The notes under the pieces: generated by a model
The model's database searches: none
What the model saw: only the letters and a program-made list of their open reading frames with translations
Told to the model about the DNA's origin: nothing
Program-made: the position numbers and the translations under genes
Shown: one piece after another, positions 1-11,867 of the stretch
How positions within the stretch are numbered: the first letter of the stretch is position 1
Layout: every line of letters begins with the position of its first letter
Source: Azospirillum brasilense
Lineage (GTDB): Bacteria > Pseudomonadota > Alphaproteobacteria > Azospirillales > Azospirillaceae
Direction of reading: 5' to 3'
Assembly (NCBI RefSeq): GCF_022023855.1
Contig: NZ_CP059451.1
Coordinates: 620,001 to 684,000 of the forward strand
Length of the DNA: 64,000 bases

Positions 1-3000
1 CGTCGGGACCCTGCCCGTAGGCGGTCAGCAGGTCGCGCAGCAGCAGCGGCGTGGACCAGCCGTCCACCACCAGATGATGCACGGCGATCAGCAGCCGATG
101 ACGGTCCGGCGCGGTGCGGACGAGGATGGCCTTCACCAGACCCAGGAAACGGTCGGTCGGGTTGGCGCGCTCCGCCGCCACGGCCTCGATGCGGGCCAGT
201 TCCGCGGCGCGGGTCTCCGGCGCACAATCCGACAAGTCGTGGTGCTCGAAGGGCCACAGCCCGGCGCCGCCATCCGGCAGGGCCGGGATGACCAGCAGCG
301 GCTCGCCGCGCCCGTCATGGTCGAACAGCCCGGCAAGCTGCGGGTGGCGGCGCAGCACCGCGTCGAAGGCCCGCTCCAGCCGCTCCGCGTCCAGCGGCCC
401 GTCGAGGTCGAGCGCGGTGAAGGCGTTGTAGGCGCTGGCCTTTCCGCCGAGCTGGCTCTGGAACAGCATGCCCTTCTGCAAGGGCAGCAATGGCACCGCC
501 GCGGCGACCGGGCCATGACGGGTCACCAGCGCCGCCAAATCGACGGCGGGCGGCGCCGTGGCCGTCCGGCGTTCGGGAACCAGCGCCTTCAGGGCGAGCG
601 CCATGCGCCGCGGGTCGCGCCCGGCGAAGACGTCGCGGGGGCGCAGCTCGAACCCGTGGGCGCGCAGGGCGCTGCCCAGCGCGATGGCGCTGATGCTGTC
701 GCCGCCGAGCGCGAAGAAATCGGCGTCGGCGCCCACCGACGGCAACTGCAAAACCGTCGCCATGGCGCGGCAGAGCAGCTCCTCCGCCGGGGTGGCGGGG
801 GCCGCACCGCCGTTCTCCGCCGCCGGGGCGGGCAGACGGGCGCGGTCCACCTTGCCATTGACGGTCAGCGGGAAGGCGTTCAGCACCACCAGCGCCGAGG
901 GCACCATGTAGTCGGGCAGCCGCTCGCGCAATCCATGCAGCAGGTCGCGGGACGTCCGATCCGCCCCCTCGGCCAGGGTGCAGTAGGCGACCAGCCGGTG
1001 GCTGGCGTTCACCGCCTCCGCCACCACCAGCGCGCCGGACACGCCGGGCAGGCGGTGCAGGGCGGCCTCGACCTCTGGGATCTCGATGCGGTAGCCGCGG
1101 ACCTTGATCTGGTGGTCGGCGCGCCCGATGAAGTCGATCTGCCCGTCGTCCGTCCAGCGCACCAGATCACCGGTCCGGTAGAGCCGCCCGCCGGACCCGA
1201 ACGGATCGGCGACGAAGCGCTGGGCGGTCAGCCCCGGGCGGCCCACATAGCCCGCCGCCAGACCGGCGCCGCCGATGTAAAGCTCGCCCACGGCACCGAC
1301 CGGCACCGGGCGCAGCCGGCTGTCCAGCACATGGACCCGCACATTGCCGACCGGGCGCCCGACGACCGGCCGCTCCGCCACCGTGACGGGCGCGCGCAGC
1401 GTGTCCACCGTGTTCTCGGTCGGGCCGTAGAGGTTCACCGCCATCAGATCGGCATGGCCGCGCAGATCCGTCCACAGGGCGGGGGAGGCCGCCTCGCCGC
1501 CGATCAGGATCAGCGTCGGGTGATGGTGGCCCGGCTCCATCAGGCCGCAGGCCAGCATCTGCGCGCAGAAGGACGGCGGCAGATCCATGGCGTCGATGCA
1601 CCGGCCCCGCACCTCCTGCACAAGCGCGTGGGCGTCGCGCCGCATCTCCTCGTCGAAGACGTGAAGCTCCTGCCCCAGCAGCATCCAGAAGATCTGCAGC
1701 CAGGAGGAATCGAAGGCGAAGGAGTGGGTGTGCGCGGCCCTGAGGACGCGCGCACCGTGGCGCCGCCGGACGGCCTCCAGCGCGGGTCCGTAGACCGTCG
1801 CCGTGTGCGACAGCAGCAGGTTCAGCAGCGCGCCGTGGGTGTTCATCACCCCCTTCGGGCGCCCGGTGGAGCCCGAGGTGAAGATGATGGTGGCGATGTG
1901 GGCGGGCGTCAGGGGCGCCTTGCGCTCCGCGGCCGTGACGGGGCCGCCGGGCAGGGCGGCGCAGGCGGCCAGCAGGTCGGCATCGTCCAGGCACAGCGCC
2001 TCCAGCCCGGCGGGCAGCCGCCCGGCCACCGAGGCCCAGGTCAGCGCGCAGCGCGGCCCGGCGTCCTCGCACATCATCGCCAGCCGCTCGGTGGGGTAGT
2101 CGAGGTCCAGCGGCAGGTGGGTGGCGCCGCTCGCCAGAACCGCCAGCATGGCGACCACCGCGTCGGCGGAGCGCGGAACCGCCACCGCCACCACGTCGCC
2201 GGGACCGACGCCGCGCGCGATCAACAGCCGCGCCAGCCGTGACACCGCGCCCGACAGCTCCGCGAAGGGGATGCGGGTGTCGCCGAACACCAGCGCCGTG
2301 GCCTCCGGCGTCTCGGCGGACTGGCGGTCCAGGACCTCCACCAGGGTCGCCGGGCGCTCCGGCGCGGCGAAGACGGGACCGCTGGACCAGGCGGCGATGG
2401 CCGCTTCCTCGTCGGCGTCCATCACCGGCAGGCTGTCCAGCGGAGCGCCGGCCGCCGCGGCGTCGAGCAGCCGGATCAGGCGCCGGGCGTGACGGGCCAG
2501 TTCCGCAGCATCGTAGCGGGTGCGATCGGCGCGCAGCTCCAGCGCGATGCCGCCGCCGCGGGTCATCAGCCCGAACTCGAAATCGTCGACCGGGCCGGTC
2601 GCCAGATGGTGGGTGACCGCCTCCACGCCCGCGAAGTCCAGGTCGTAATCGAACAGGCGGTAATTGACCACTGGGCCGTAGAGCGCCTTGCCCGACCCGA
2701 CCTGCCCCAGGTCGCGGGGGATGCGCTCCGCGTCGTAGCGCTGGTGCTGGCGCGCCTCCCGCAGCGCGGCCCGCACCCGTCCGGCGGCCTCGGCCAGCGT
2801 GCCGGCGCCGGTCAGGTCGATGCGCACCGGCAGCACGTTGACCACCGGAGCCACGGAATGGACGGCGGCGGAGCCCATGCGCCGCATGAAGGGCACGCCC
2901 ACCACCGGGCGGGGATCGCCGGACAGCCGGTGCAGATAGACGGCGATGCCGGCCATCGCCAGATCGGCGACCGACACGCCGCAATGCTCGGCCAGCCTGG

Positions 3001-3733
3001 CGAGCGCGCGGGCCAGCGGGGCGGGCAGGGCGGCGGCGTGGGCCACCACCTCCGACGTGGCCTGCTGCTCGGTCGGTTTGGCGCCCTGAACCGAGAGAGT
3101 CAGCGGCGCCGGAAAGTCCCGGCACAACCCGCTCCAATAGGCGCGGTCGCGGACCAGCGCGTCGGAGGCGAGATAGGCCGCTTCCTCCTCCGCCACCGCG
3201 GCGATAGAGACGAAGGGGCAGGGGGCCGGCCTCCGCCCCTCGACAGCCACGCCGTACAGGTCCGCGATGTGGCGGGTCAGCGCGTTGAAGCTGTAGCCGT
3301 CCAGCATGATGTGGTGGTAGCGCTGGTACCAGATCCACCGCGGCGCCCCATCCGCCCCGGTGACGTCGAACAGGATCTGGCGGCACAGCGGACGCTCGCC
3401 GTCGGCGGGCAGGTCGCCGGCCAGATCGTCGGCCATGACGGCGCGCGCCGCCTCTTCCGGGTCGGGAACGCTGGTCAGATCGATGCGCTCCGGCTCCGTC
3501 GCCGCATCGCCGCCGCCGAGAATCTGGACGACGCGGCCGTCCCGCTCGGCGAAGCGCGCGGTCACCGTGTCGGCCTCCGCCAGCCCGTCGCGGATGGCCC
3601 GGGACAGACGCGCGGCGTCGATGGCGCCGTTCAGCTCGACGGCGTGGGCGATGACATAGGCGTTCTTCCGGGCCGCGACCTGATCCGCCAGCCAGATGCC
3701 CAGTTGCGTGCCCAGCAGGGGGATGATGCGCAT
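1..3733 (-). CDS. Catechol siderophore non-ribosomal peptide synthetase (partial, C-A-T-C...)
   Basis: The reading frame stays open to the left edge, so the C-terminal part is missing and at least 1,244 residues are present. Domains in order: condensation domain with HHxxxDG at residues 140-146; adenylation domain about 440-930 (TSGSTGRPKGV core, later YGPTEN); peptidyl carrier with GGDS, phosphopantetheine Ser near 1013; and the start of a second condensation domain with HHLVVDG near 1219. It would condense activated 2,3-dihydroxybenzoate from EntB with an amino acid. A hand alignment to GrsA gives the pocket D-S-L-D-L-G-L-V-D; Asp at positions 278 and 331 resembles arginine/ornithine pockets. 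The start ATG is preceded by GAGGA at good spacing. It is the last visible gene of the ent operon, 32 bp after mbtH. No thioesterase is visible; it may lie off the edge. Confidence 0.93.
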   Translation of the reverse strand, partial: MRIIPLLGTQLGIWLADQVAARKNAYVIAHAVELNGAIDAARLSRAIRDGLAEADTVTARFAERDGRVVQILGGGDAATEPERIDLTSVPDPEEAARAVMADDLAGDLPADGERPLCRQILFDVTGADGAPRWIWYQRYHHIMLDGYSFNALTRHIADLYGVAVEGRRPAPCPFVSIAAVAEEEAAYLASDALVRDRAYWSGLCRDFPAPLTLSVQGAKPTEQQATSEVVAHAAALPAPLARALARLAEHCGVSVADLAMAGIAVYLHRLSGDPRPVVGVPFMRRMGSAAVHSVAPVVNVLPVRIDLTGAGTLAEAAGRVRAALREARQHQRYDAERIPRDLGQVGSGKALYGPVVNYRLFDYDLDFAGVEAVTHHLATGPVDDFEFGLMTRGGGIALELRADRTRYDAAELARHARRLIRLLDAAAAGAPLDSLPVMDADEEAAIAAWSSGPVFAAPERPATLVEVLDRQSAETPEATALVFGDTRIPFAELSGAVSRLARLLIARGVGPGDVVAVAVPRSADAVVAMLAVLASGATHLPLDLDYPTERLAMMCEDAGPRCALTWASVAGRLPAGLEALCLDDADLLAACAALPGGPVTAAERKAPLTPAHIATIIFTSGSTGRPKGVMNTHGALLNLLLSHTATVYGPALEAVRRRHGARVLRAAHTHSFAFDSSWLQIFWMLLGQELHVFDEEMRRDAHALVQEVRGRCIDAMDLPPSFCAQMLACGLMEPGHHHPTLILIGGEAASPALWTDLRGHADLMAVNLYGPTENTVDTLRAPVTVAERPVVGRPVGNVRVHVLDSRLRPVPVGAVGELYIGGAGLAAGYVGRPGLTAQRFVADPFGSGGRLYRTGDLVRWTDDGQIDFIGRADHQIKVRGYRIEIPEVEAALHRLPGVSGALVVAEAVNASHRLVAYCTLAEGADRTSRDLLHGLRERLPDYMVPSALVVLNAFPLTVNGKVDRARLPAPAAENGGAAPATPAEELLCRAMATVLQLPSVGADADFFALGGDSISAIALGSALRAHGFELRPRDVFAGRDPRRMALALKALVPERRTATAPPAVDLAALVTRHGPVAAAVPLLPLQKGMLFQSQLGGKASAYNAFTALDLDGPLDAERLERAFDAVLRRHPQLAGLFDHDGRGEPLLVIPALPDGGAGLWPFEHHDLSDCAPETRAAELARIEAVAAERANPTDRFLGLVKAILVRTAPDRHRLLIAVHHLVVDGWSTPLLLRDLLTAYGQGPD

Positions 3734-3765
3734 GGCCCTGTCCTCGTGAGTGCTTTGAAAAGCCG

Positions 3766-3972
3766 TCAGGCGGCGGCGGGGGTGAGGTCGGTCCAGGCGG
3801 CCTCGATGTGGTCGAGGCAGGCGGCGCGCCCGGCGGGGCCGAAGACGGCGGTCCAGCCCTCCGGCACCGCGGCGAAGCACGGCCACAGGCTGAACTGGCC
3901 GGCATCGTTCGCCAACGCCAGGAAGTCGTGACGCTCGTCGTCGAAGGGATTCACATACTGGTCGTTCGTCAT
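3766..3972 (-). CDS. mbtH: MbtH-like protein (NRPS adenylation-domain chaperone)
   Basis: A 68-residue protein with the hallmarks of the MbtH family: NPFDDE near the start, SLWP, PEGW, and CLDHIEAAW near the end. MbtH-like proteins bind adenylation domains and are often needed for their solubility or activity. It lies immediately upstream of the NRPS in the same operon, the usual position. Length matches the family (60-75 aa). The only sensible start is the ATG at 3972, 26 bp after the entA stop. Confidence 0.93.
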   Translation of the reverse strand: MTNDQYVNPFDDERHDFLALANDAGQFSLWPCFAAVPEGWTAVFGPAGRAACLDHIEAAWTDLTPAAA

Positions 3973-3998
3973 TGGATCATTCCTGGAAACGAAAAGGA

Positions 3999-4755
3999 TC
4001 AGCGCCCAAGCGTCGCCCCGCCGTCCACCAGCAGGTCGGCGAGCGTGATGTGGCCGGCGGCGGGGGGAGGCGAGGAAGACGACCGTCTCCGCCACGTCGC
4101 GCGGCGTGGCGAGCTTGCCGAGCGGGATGCCGAGCTTGTGCTGGCCGGGATTGCCCTGGATGGTCTTCGCCGCACCGTCCGGCCCGCTCCACAACGCGCG
4201 TTGCATCGGCGTGTCGGTCGAGCCGGGGGAGACGACGTTGCAGCGGACGCCGTAGGGCGCCAGCTCCAGCCCCACCGTCATGGTCAGGCTGGTCAGCGCC
4301 GCCTTCGACGCGCCGTAGGCGGCCATGCCGATCCGCGGCACATGGGCAGCGTTGGACGACACGCTGACGATGGCGCCGCCGCTCCCGCCGTTTTTGAAGG
4401 CCGGGATCACCGCCCGCATCATGTGGAAGGGACCGGCCACGTTGACGGCGAAGGTGTCGCGCCAGTCGGCGTCGGTCATCGCCTCCACCGGTCCCATGCG
4501 CAGGATGCCCGCGACGTTGGCCAGCGCGTCGATCCGCGTGCCTTCGGCGAACAGCGCCTCACAGGTTCCGGCGACCGCGTCGGCGTCGGCGATGTCCAGC
4601 GTCACGGCGCGGTAGGGCCGCTCCCCGCCGTCGTGCCAGTGACGGTCGAAGGCGACGACGATGGCGCCGCGGGCGTGGAACAGGTCGGCCACGGCCCGCC
4701 CGATGCCCTGCCCGGCGCCGGTCACCCAGACGGTCCGGCCCCCGAAGTCCATCAT
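3999..4755 (-). CDS. entA: 2,3-dihydro-2,3-dihydroxybenzoate dehydrogenase (frameshifted near C-terminus)
   Basis: Short-chain dehydrogenase/reductase that would oxidise 2,3-dihydro-DHB to 2,3-DHB with NAD+. The glycine-rich TGAGQGIG motif is at residues 11-18, and the catalytic Tyr-Lys is visible as YGASK. The start ATG at 4755 overlaps the entB stop as ATGA. Reading breaks near the end: a run of six G at 4062-4067 (C on the coding strand) throws the frame after VVFLASP. With five, the protein continues AAGHITLADLLVDGGATLG and stops at 3999, the normal SDR ending. As written the frame instead runs on into mbtH. I regard it as a functional gene with an indel error, though a true mutation is possible. 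Confidence 0.88.
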
Positions 4756-5620
4756 GCCGCCACGCGCCCGGAAGCGGCCAGCCGGGGCTCGATCAGCGCC
4801 CACCAGCCGTTGATGCTCGGCTGCGCGGCCAGTTCGGCGAAGCCGACCTCGACCCCCGCGGCCTTCCAGCGGTCCACCACCTGCATCACCGCGATGGAAT
4901 CGAGGCCGAAATCCATCAGGTTGTCGTCGTCCCCCGGCACCTCGTCCAGCGAGGCGAGCAAGATGCGCCGCAGCCCCTCCTTGCTCAGCACCGCCGCGGG
5001 AGCGGCCAGAACGCTGTCGGAATGGATCGTCCGCCCGGCGTTGCGCGCGACGTAGCGCAGCGCCATCATGTGATCCTCGCGTGAGAAGTCGGCGATGGCG
5101 TCGGCGACCAGGAAGGGCTTGATGCCGCGCATGAAGGCGTCCAGCGCCGTCTGCATCACGCCGATGTGCGCGTAGATCCCGCAGATCAGGAGCTGGTCGC
5201 GCCTCGCCTCCGCCATCATTTCGGCCAGCGGGGCGCGGAAGAAGGCGCTGTAGCGCCATTTGGTCAGCACCCGGTCGTCGGCGTCCGGGGCCAGCGGGGC
5301 GACGATGCCGGCGAGGTCCGGCTTGGCCGTCAGGCCTGGCCCCCACATGTCGTTCAGCAGGCCGCGGTCGGCGTCGGACTGCTCCGGCGGCTGGGCCGTG
5401 TAGAAGACCGGCACCAGCGCCTTCAGATGGCGCTTCAGCCGGACGATCCGGTCGATGCAACTGACGATGGCCGGGTTCGCCGTGCCGTAGAAGCCGACGA
5501 AATAGTCCTGCATGTCGTGGATCAGCAGGACCGCGCGGGCTGGGTCGACGCTCCAGGACACCTTGTCCTGCGGCAGGTCCGCCGCGGTGGGCAGGGCGTA
5601 GGGGGCGATGGATCGGATGG

Positions 5621-5624
<4 letters not shown>
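4752..5624 (-). CDS. entB: Isochorismatase with aryl carrier domain (EntB type)
   Basis: Bifunctional protein of 290 aa. The N-terminal isochorismatase domain (about 1-210; LLIHDMQDYF, CGIYAHIGVM) hydrolyses isochorismate to 2,3-dihydro-DHB. The C-terminal aryl carrier domain (about 215-285) has the phosphopantetheine motif DFGLDSIAVMQ. The loaded carrier passes DHB to the NRPS condensation domain. Length matches E. coli EntB (285 aa). Start ATG 5624 overlaps the corrected entE stop as ATGA, and its stop overlaps entA, so the three are translationally coupled. Confidence 0.94.
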
Positions 5625-7243
<1,619 letters not shown>

Positions 7244-7247
<4 letters not shown>

Positions 7248-8449
7248 GACGCCAGCTCCACCGGAAGGTCGGTGTTGGAGGGCCGGGCGGACGCGACGCC
7301 GAACAGGTTCAGCATGGTGGTCAGCTTGGCCGCCGTCTCCTCCCACTCCGCCGCCGGGTCGGAGTCCACGACGACGCCGGCCCCGGCGTAGAGGCGCAGA
7401 TGCCGACCCTGGACCAGCCCGCAGCGGATGGACAACGCCCACTCGCCGTTGCCCCGGCTGTCCATCCAGCCGACCATGCCACCGTACCAGTTGCGGGCGT
7501 AGCCCTCCAGCCGGTCGATGGCGTCACGGGCGAGGTCGGTCGGCGTGCCGCAGATCGCCGGAGTCGGGTGCAGCGCGTGGGCGAGCCGCAGCGACGACAC
7601 CGCGGGATCGGCCAGCTCACCGGTCAGTTCGGTGGACAGGTGCAGCATGGTCGGGGTGCGGATCACGCTGGGCGCGTCCGGCACGGACAACGGGTTGCAG
7701 AAGCCGGCGAGCGCCGCGCGCACCGCGTCGACGACGTAGCGGTGTTCCGTCCGGTCCTTCGTGGACGCGAGCAGGGCGGCGGTGCGCTGGCGCTCCACCT
7801 CGGCGGACGGGTTGCACGGGGCGGACCCGGCCAGCGGATTGCTGACCACGGTCCGCCCGGTCTTGCGGATCAGCAACTCCGGGCTCGCCCCCACCAGGGT
7901 CTGTCCGTAGGCGACCGGGGCTGCGAAGACGTGGGCGCCGGGATTCTGCCGCAGCAGGGCGCGCAGCAGGCGGCCCGGCGCGAAGGCCTCGCGCGCTTCC
8001 ACGTCGAGCGGGCGCGACAGAACGACCTTCTTCAAAGCGGTGTCGCGGAACAGGTCGATGGCCTGGGCTACCGCCGCTTCGAAGGAGTCGCGCCCCACCG
8101 TCTCCTCGATGGCGTTCAGCGCGACGGGGTCGGGGTCGGCGGCCATGCGGCCGGCGTCCTCGCAATCGCAACGCTTGGGGATGAACAGGCGGGCGTGCTG
8201 GCGTCCGTCGAAGGGGACGGCGCCGACCAGGATGGGATTCTCGACGCCCTGGGCCTTGCGGCGGCGGAAGGCGCGGTCCAGCGCCTCCTCCCACCGGCCA
8301 TCGGCGAAGCTGCGGTCGTCAAGGGCGACGTCCAGCCGCTCATCCACGCCGTAGGCTTTCAGGACGCGGCCGCACGAGGCGAAGGCGAAATCCGGGTCGG
8401 AACGGCCGCCGAGCGGCCGCTCCCCGGCAGGCAGGGGTAGAACGTCCAT
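7244..8449 (-). CDS. dhbC: Isochorismate synthase (EntC/DhbC type)
   Basis: Chorismate-utilising enzyme converting chorismate to isochorismate, the first committed step to 2,3-DHB. Family motifs visible: LKKVVLSR, FAAPVAYGQTLVGASPELL, NPLAGSAP, KDRTEHRYVVD, STELTG, HPTPAICGTP and the C-terminal YAGAGVVVDSDPAAEWEET. It is about 400 aa, the usual length. I chose ATG 8449, which starts just before the FAFAS segment expected at the N-terminus. An upstream in-frame ATG at 8587 lies only 11 bp from the Fur box and would put the start codon where transcription should begin. First gene of the siderophore operon. Confidence 0.92.
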
Positions 8450-8597
8450 GGAAACACGAGCCTCCACTGTCCATCCGCCAGCGCGGACGACGTTGACATG
8501 TTCGGAAAAAAGGCGCGCCGCCATCAGTCCGTGTGGGCGCGGGAATCGCCACCGGCGTTCTGCCGGAGCCATGAGCGGCGTCCGCATACATTTAAAT

Positions 8598-8616
8598 GCG
8601 AATGATTCTCATTCGC
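8598..8616. promoter_or_regulatory. Fur box upstream of the ent operon
   Basis: Perfect dyad GCGAATGA-TTC-TCATTCGC, the best copy in the window and the reference used for the other boxes. It lies 148 bp upstream of the dhbC start and implies iron-repressed transcription of the siderophore operon. Confidence 0.85.
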
Positions 8617-8634
8617 AATATAGGGATATGTCCG

Positions 8635-8674
8635 ATCCCGCGCAAGCGCTTTCTGCAACCGGCGCGGGATTTTT
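8635..8674 (+). terminator. Stem-loop terminator between the RND gene and the ent promoter
   Basis: Nine-base stem ATCCCGCGC / GCGCGGGAT with an 18-base loop, followed on the plus strand by TTTTT. The adjacent RND gene ends at 8686 on minus, so it probably terminates that operon from the other side. The T run is on the plus reading only. Confidence 0.5.
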
Positions 8675-8685
8675 GTCTCTCGGAA

Positions 8686-11600
8686 TTAATCGCCCGCTTC
8701 CGCAATCCTCTGGTCGGGCGCTAAAGCGCCCAGCCGGTCGGACAGGCGGAAGACCAGCGACAGCACCACGGGCAGGACCGTCACCGTCACGAGGCTGGAA
8801 ATCAACAGTCCGCACAGCACGACCAGCCCGAGCCCGCGGTACAGCTCCGTCCCGGCGCTGGACACCGCGACCATCGGGATCAGGCCGGCGACGGTCGTCA
8901 CCGTGGTGATCAGGATGGGGCGCAGTCGGCTCTGCAAGGCGTCGGCAATGGCCTCCACCCCGGACATGCCGTGTGTCCGGCGGTTCACGGCGGCCTGTTC
9001 GACGATCAGGATGGGGTTGTTCACCACCGTCCCGACCAGCACGAGGAAGCCCATCATGGTCAGAACGTCGAAGGGCTGCGGCGGGCCGATGCCTCCGGGC
9101 AGGCCGGCGACGAGGTTGTAGAGCCACAGCCCGACCAGCCCGCCGCCGATCCCGGTGGGCACCACCGCCATGATGATCAACGGATAGCCCCAATGAGAGA
9201 AGACGGCGACCAGAACCAGATAGGTGACGGCGAGCGCCAGCAGGAATCCGCCGGTCAGGGCGGAGCGCAGCTCGTCCAGCGACCCGCCGGCCCCGGTGAT
9301 GCGGGTGCTCATCCCGTCGGGAATCACGCCCTCGGCGCGCAGCCGGTCCACCAAATCGGTCCGCACCGCGGCGATGCCGGATTCCAGTGCCACCGACCGC
9401 GGCGGGATGATGGTCAGGGTGACCGTCCGGAACCCGTCGATCCGCGCGATGCTGGAGGAACCCACGGTTTCCCGCAGTTCCGCCAAGCTGGACAATGGCA
9501 CCGGGGCGCCGCGGCCGGTGTGGAGCACCAGATCGGCGAAGCTCTGACGGTCGCGGCCCATGCCCCCGGCGACCCGCAGATAGACGTCCAGCGTCTCGTC
9601 GTTCAGCAGATACTCGTCGGCGAAGGCACCGTCCGAATAGGCGCGCAGCGTGTAGCCCAGCTCGGCCAGCCCGATGCCCATCTCACCCGCGCGCTCCCAG
9701 TTCGGGTGCAGTTCCAGGAAGGGCTGCGACATGGCCAGAGTGGGCGGGGAGGGGTCGCTGTTGACCTGCCCGTCGGGGAACAGATCGCCCGCACGGTCGA
9801 GCACCGTCAGCGCCGTGGCGTAGAGCGTGGTCAGGTCACCGCCGCTCAGCTCCAGCCGGATGGCGCGGGCGCCGCCGCTGTTGCCGGAGAAGATCGACCC
9901 GCGCGCGGCGAAGCCGCGCATGCCGGGAATCGCCCGCATCCGCTTGGTGACGTTGGCGATCAGCGCGTCGGTGTCGGCGGGGTTCATCGGCTCCGTCACG
10001 AAGCGGATGAAGCCGGGGCGGATGAAGCTCAGATTGACGCGCAGCGGCGGAATACCGGTCTCGGCGTCGGTGTCCGCGGCGCCCACCTGACGGCTCAACA
10101 GCGGGTCGATCTGCCGCCAGACCTCCTGCATCGAGTCCATGCTGTAGCCGGGCGGGGCGGACATGAAGCTGAAGACGGTGGCTTCCTCGCCCTCCGGCAG
10201 ATATTCGGCGGGCGGCACCATGGTGAGCATGACGGCCGCCATGGCCGCGGCGGAGACGGCGAGGATCGCCAGCTCCCGCCGGGCGCTGCGCAGCATCCAG
10301 CGCACCGCGACGCCCAGCGCGCCCTCCTTTTCCGGGCCTTTCACCGCCGGGGGCGCCACCGACCAGCGCCCGGCGACGACGGGAACCAGGACGAGGGCGG
10401 CAAACATCGACATGACGACGGCGCCGGTGATGGCGATGGCGATGTCGGAATAGAGCTGCCCGGCTTCCGCCGTGATGAACAGCACCGGCAGGAAGACCAG
10501 GACGGTGGTGAGGGTGGAGGACAGGATCGCCGGCCACACCTCGGCGATGCCGTCCTCGGTCGCGGCGGCCTTCGACTTGCCCATGCGCAGATGGCGGGCG
10601 ATGGCGTCCAGCGCGACCACGCTGTTGTCGAGCGTCATGCCGATGGCGAAGGCGACGCCGGACAGCGAGATCACGTTGATGCTGCGCCCGGCGGCGGCCA
10701 GGACCAGCAGGGTCGCCAGCGTGCAGACCGGCATGCTCGCCGCCGCCGCCGCGGTCGCCGGGATGGAGCGCAGGAACAGCAGAAGCACCGCCGCGGCCAG
10801 GACGCTGCCGGCGATCAGGTTGCTCAGCACGTTGTCGATGGACCGTTCCATGTAGCGCACGTCCTCGGACAGCAGCCGCATGGACAGACCGCGCTCCTTC
10901 AGGGCGTGGCGGTTCAACTCCTCCACCGCCCCGGTCACCGCCTCCTTGACGGCGATGACGTTGGCGCCGGCCCTCTTGCCGATGGTGACGAGCAGGGTGG
11001 GGCGCCCGTCGGCGAAGGCGACGCTGCGCGCCTCCTGGGTCGCCATGGTCACCGATCCGACGTCGCGTAGGCGGATCGCCGTTCCGTTCTCCCGCGCGAC
11101 GATCAGGTCGGCCAGATCCTCCAGGTCGGCGAAGCGCCCGATGGTGCGCAGGAAATAGCGGCGCTTGCCGAAGTCGCGGTCGCCGCCGGAGACGTCGCGG
11201 TTGCGCGCCCGCACGGCGTCGCGCACCGTCCCCACATTCAGATTGCGGGCGGACAGTTTCAGCGGGTCGAGCAGGATGTGGATCTCCTGCGCGGCCCCGC
11301 CGATCACCTCGGCTTTCGCCACGCCGGCCACACGCTCCAGCCGCGGGCGCAGGACGTTTTCGATCCAGTTGGTCTCGCGCTGGATGGACAGCGCGTCGGT
11401 GGCGCCGTCCAACCGCTCGACGCCGAAGAACAGGAAGGGCTCCGCCGTCGCGGATTCGGCGACGATGCGCGGGCGGTCCACCGTCTCCGGATAATCGGTG
11501 ACCTGCGACAGCGCGTTGTCGATGTGGATCAGCGCCTCGTCGACGGAGGTGCCGGAGGGGAACTCCAGCTCCACCTGGCCGCCGCCGAACTCGGCGCCGG

Positions 11601-11841
11601 AGGAGAGGCGGACGAGCCCGGGAATGGCGCGCAGGTACTTTTCCTGCTCGATCAGGATTTCCTGCTCGACGTCCTGCGGGGTGGCGCCGGGCCAGTTGGT
11701 TTCCACCATGATCCGGCGCGGGCTGATGTCGGGGATCATCTGCACCGGAATGCGGAAGACCGACACCGCGCCCAGCAGGCACAGGATCAGGACCGACACC
11801 AAAGCGGCCAGCGGGTTGCGCAGGATCAGGCGGGTCATCAT
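8686..11841 (-). CDS. RND-family efflux pump inner-membrane subunit (AcrB/MdtB-like)
   Basis: 1,051 aa, normal for hydrophobe/amphiphile RND pumps. It has an N-terminal membrane segment (NPLAALVSVLILCLLG), the pore-domain start PDISPRRI, and a second half that repeats the fold. The TM4 region reads GMTLDNSVVALD, giving an Asp-Asn where AcrB has Asp-Asp. It would pump substrate from periplasm or membrane outwards using the proton gradient, with the adjacent membrane-fusion protein. It is the last gene of an operon headed by an EntS-like exporter, so catechol siderophore export is the likely job; a general multidrug role is the alternative. No outer-membrane factor gene is next to it. Confidence 0.9.
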   Translation of the reverse strand: MMTRLILRNPLAALVSVLILCLLGAVSVFRIPVQMIPDISPRRIMVETNWPGATPQDVEQEILIEQEKYLRAIPGLVRLSSGAEFGGGQVELEFPSGTSVDEALIHIDNALSQVTDYPETVDRPRIVAESATAEPFLFFGVERLDGATDALSIQRETNWIENVLRPRLERVAGVAKAEVIGGAAQEIHILLDPLKLSARNLNVGTVRDAVRARNRDVSGGDRDFGKRRYFLRTIGRFADLEDLADLIVARENGTAIRLRDVGSVTMATQEARSVAFADGRPTLLVTIGKRAGANVIAVKEAVTGAVEELNRHALKERGLSMRLLSEDVRYMERSIDNVLSNLIAGSVLAAAVLLLFLRSIPATAAAAASMPVCTLATLLVLAAAGRSINVISLSGVAFAIGMTLDNSVVALDAIARHLRMGKSKAAATEDGIAEVWPAILSSTLTTVLVFLPVLFITAEAGQLYSDIAIAITGAVVMSMFAALVLVPVVAGRWSVAPPAVKGPEKEGALGVAVRWMLRSARRELAILAVSAAAMAAVMLTMVPPAEYLPEGEEATVFSFMSAPPGYSMDSMQEVWRQIDPLLSRQVGAADTDAETGIPPLRVNLSFIRPGFIRFVTEPMNPADTDALIANVTKRMRAIPGMRGFAARGSIFSGNSGGARAIRLELSGGDLTTLYATALTVLDRAGDLFPDGQVNSDPSPPTLAMSQPFLELHPNWERAGEMGIGLAELGYTLRAYSDGAFADEYLLNDETLDVYLRVAGGMGRDRQSFADLVLHTGRGAPVPLSSLAELRETVGSSSIARIDGFRTVTLTIIPPRSVALESGIAAVRTDLVDRLRAEGVIPDGMSTRITGAGGSLDELRSALTGGFLLALAVTYLVLVAVFSHWGYPLIIMAVVPTGIGGGLVGLWLYNLVAGLPGGIGPPQPFDVLTMMGFLVLVGTVVNNPILIVEQAAVNRRTHGMSGVEAIADALQSRLRPILITTVTTVAGLIPMVAVSSAGTELYRGLGLVVLCGLLISSLVTVTVLPVVLSLVFRLSDRLGALAPDQRIAEAGD

Positions 11842-11867
11842 GACTCCGGATTGGAAACTTGCGGTTT

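Noticed and set aside
74..3931. Long Arg/Gly/Pro-rich open frames on the plus strand opposite the NRPS, and similar ones throughout.
   Set aside because: They mirror the high-GC codon use of the real minus-strand genes and show no domain, start signal or conserved motif.
8450..8587. N-terminal extension of the isochorismate synthase to ATG 8587.
   Set aside because: It begins 11 bp from the Fur box and has no family similarity; ATG 8449 matches the normal N-terminus.
8686..11841. RND pump as a heavy-metal (CusA-type) exporter.
   Set aside because: No Met-rich metal relay was noticed, and the operon partner is an EntS-like siderophore exporter.
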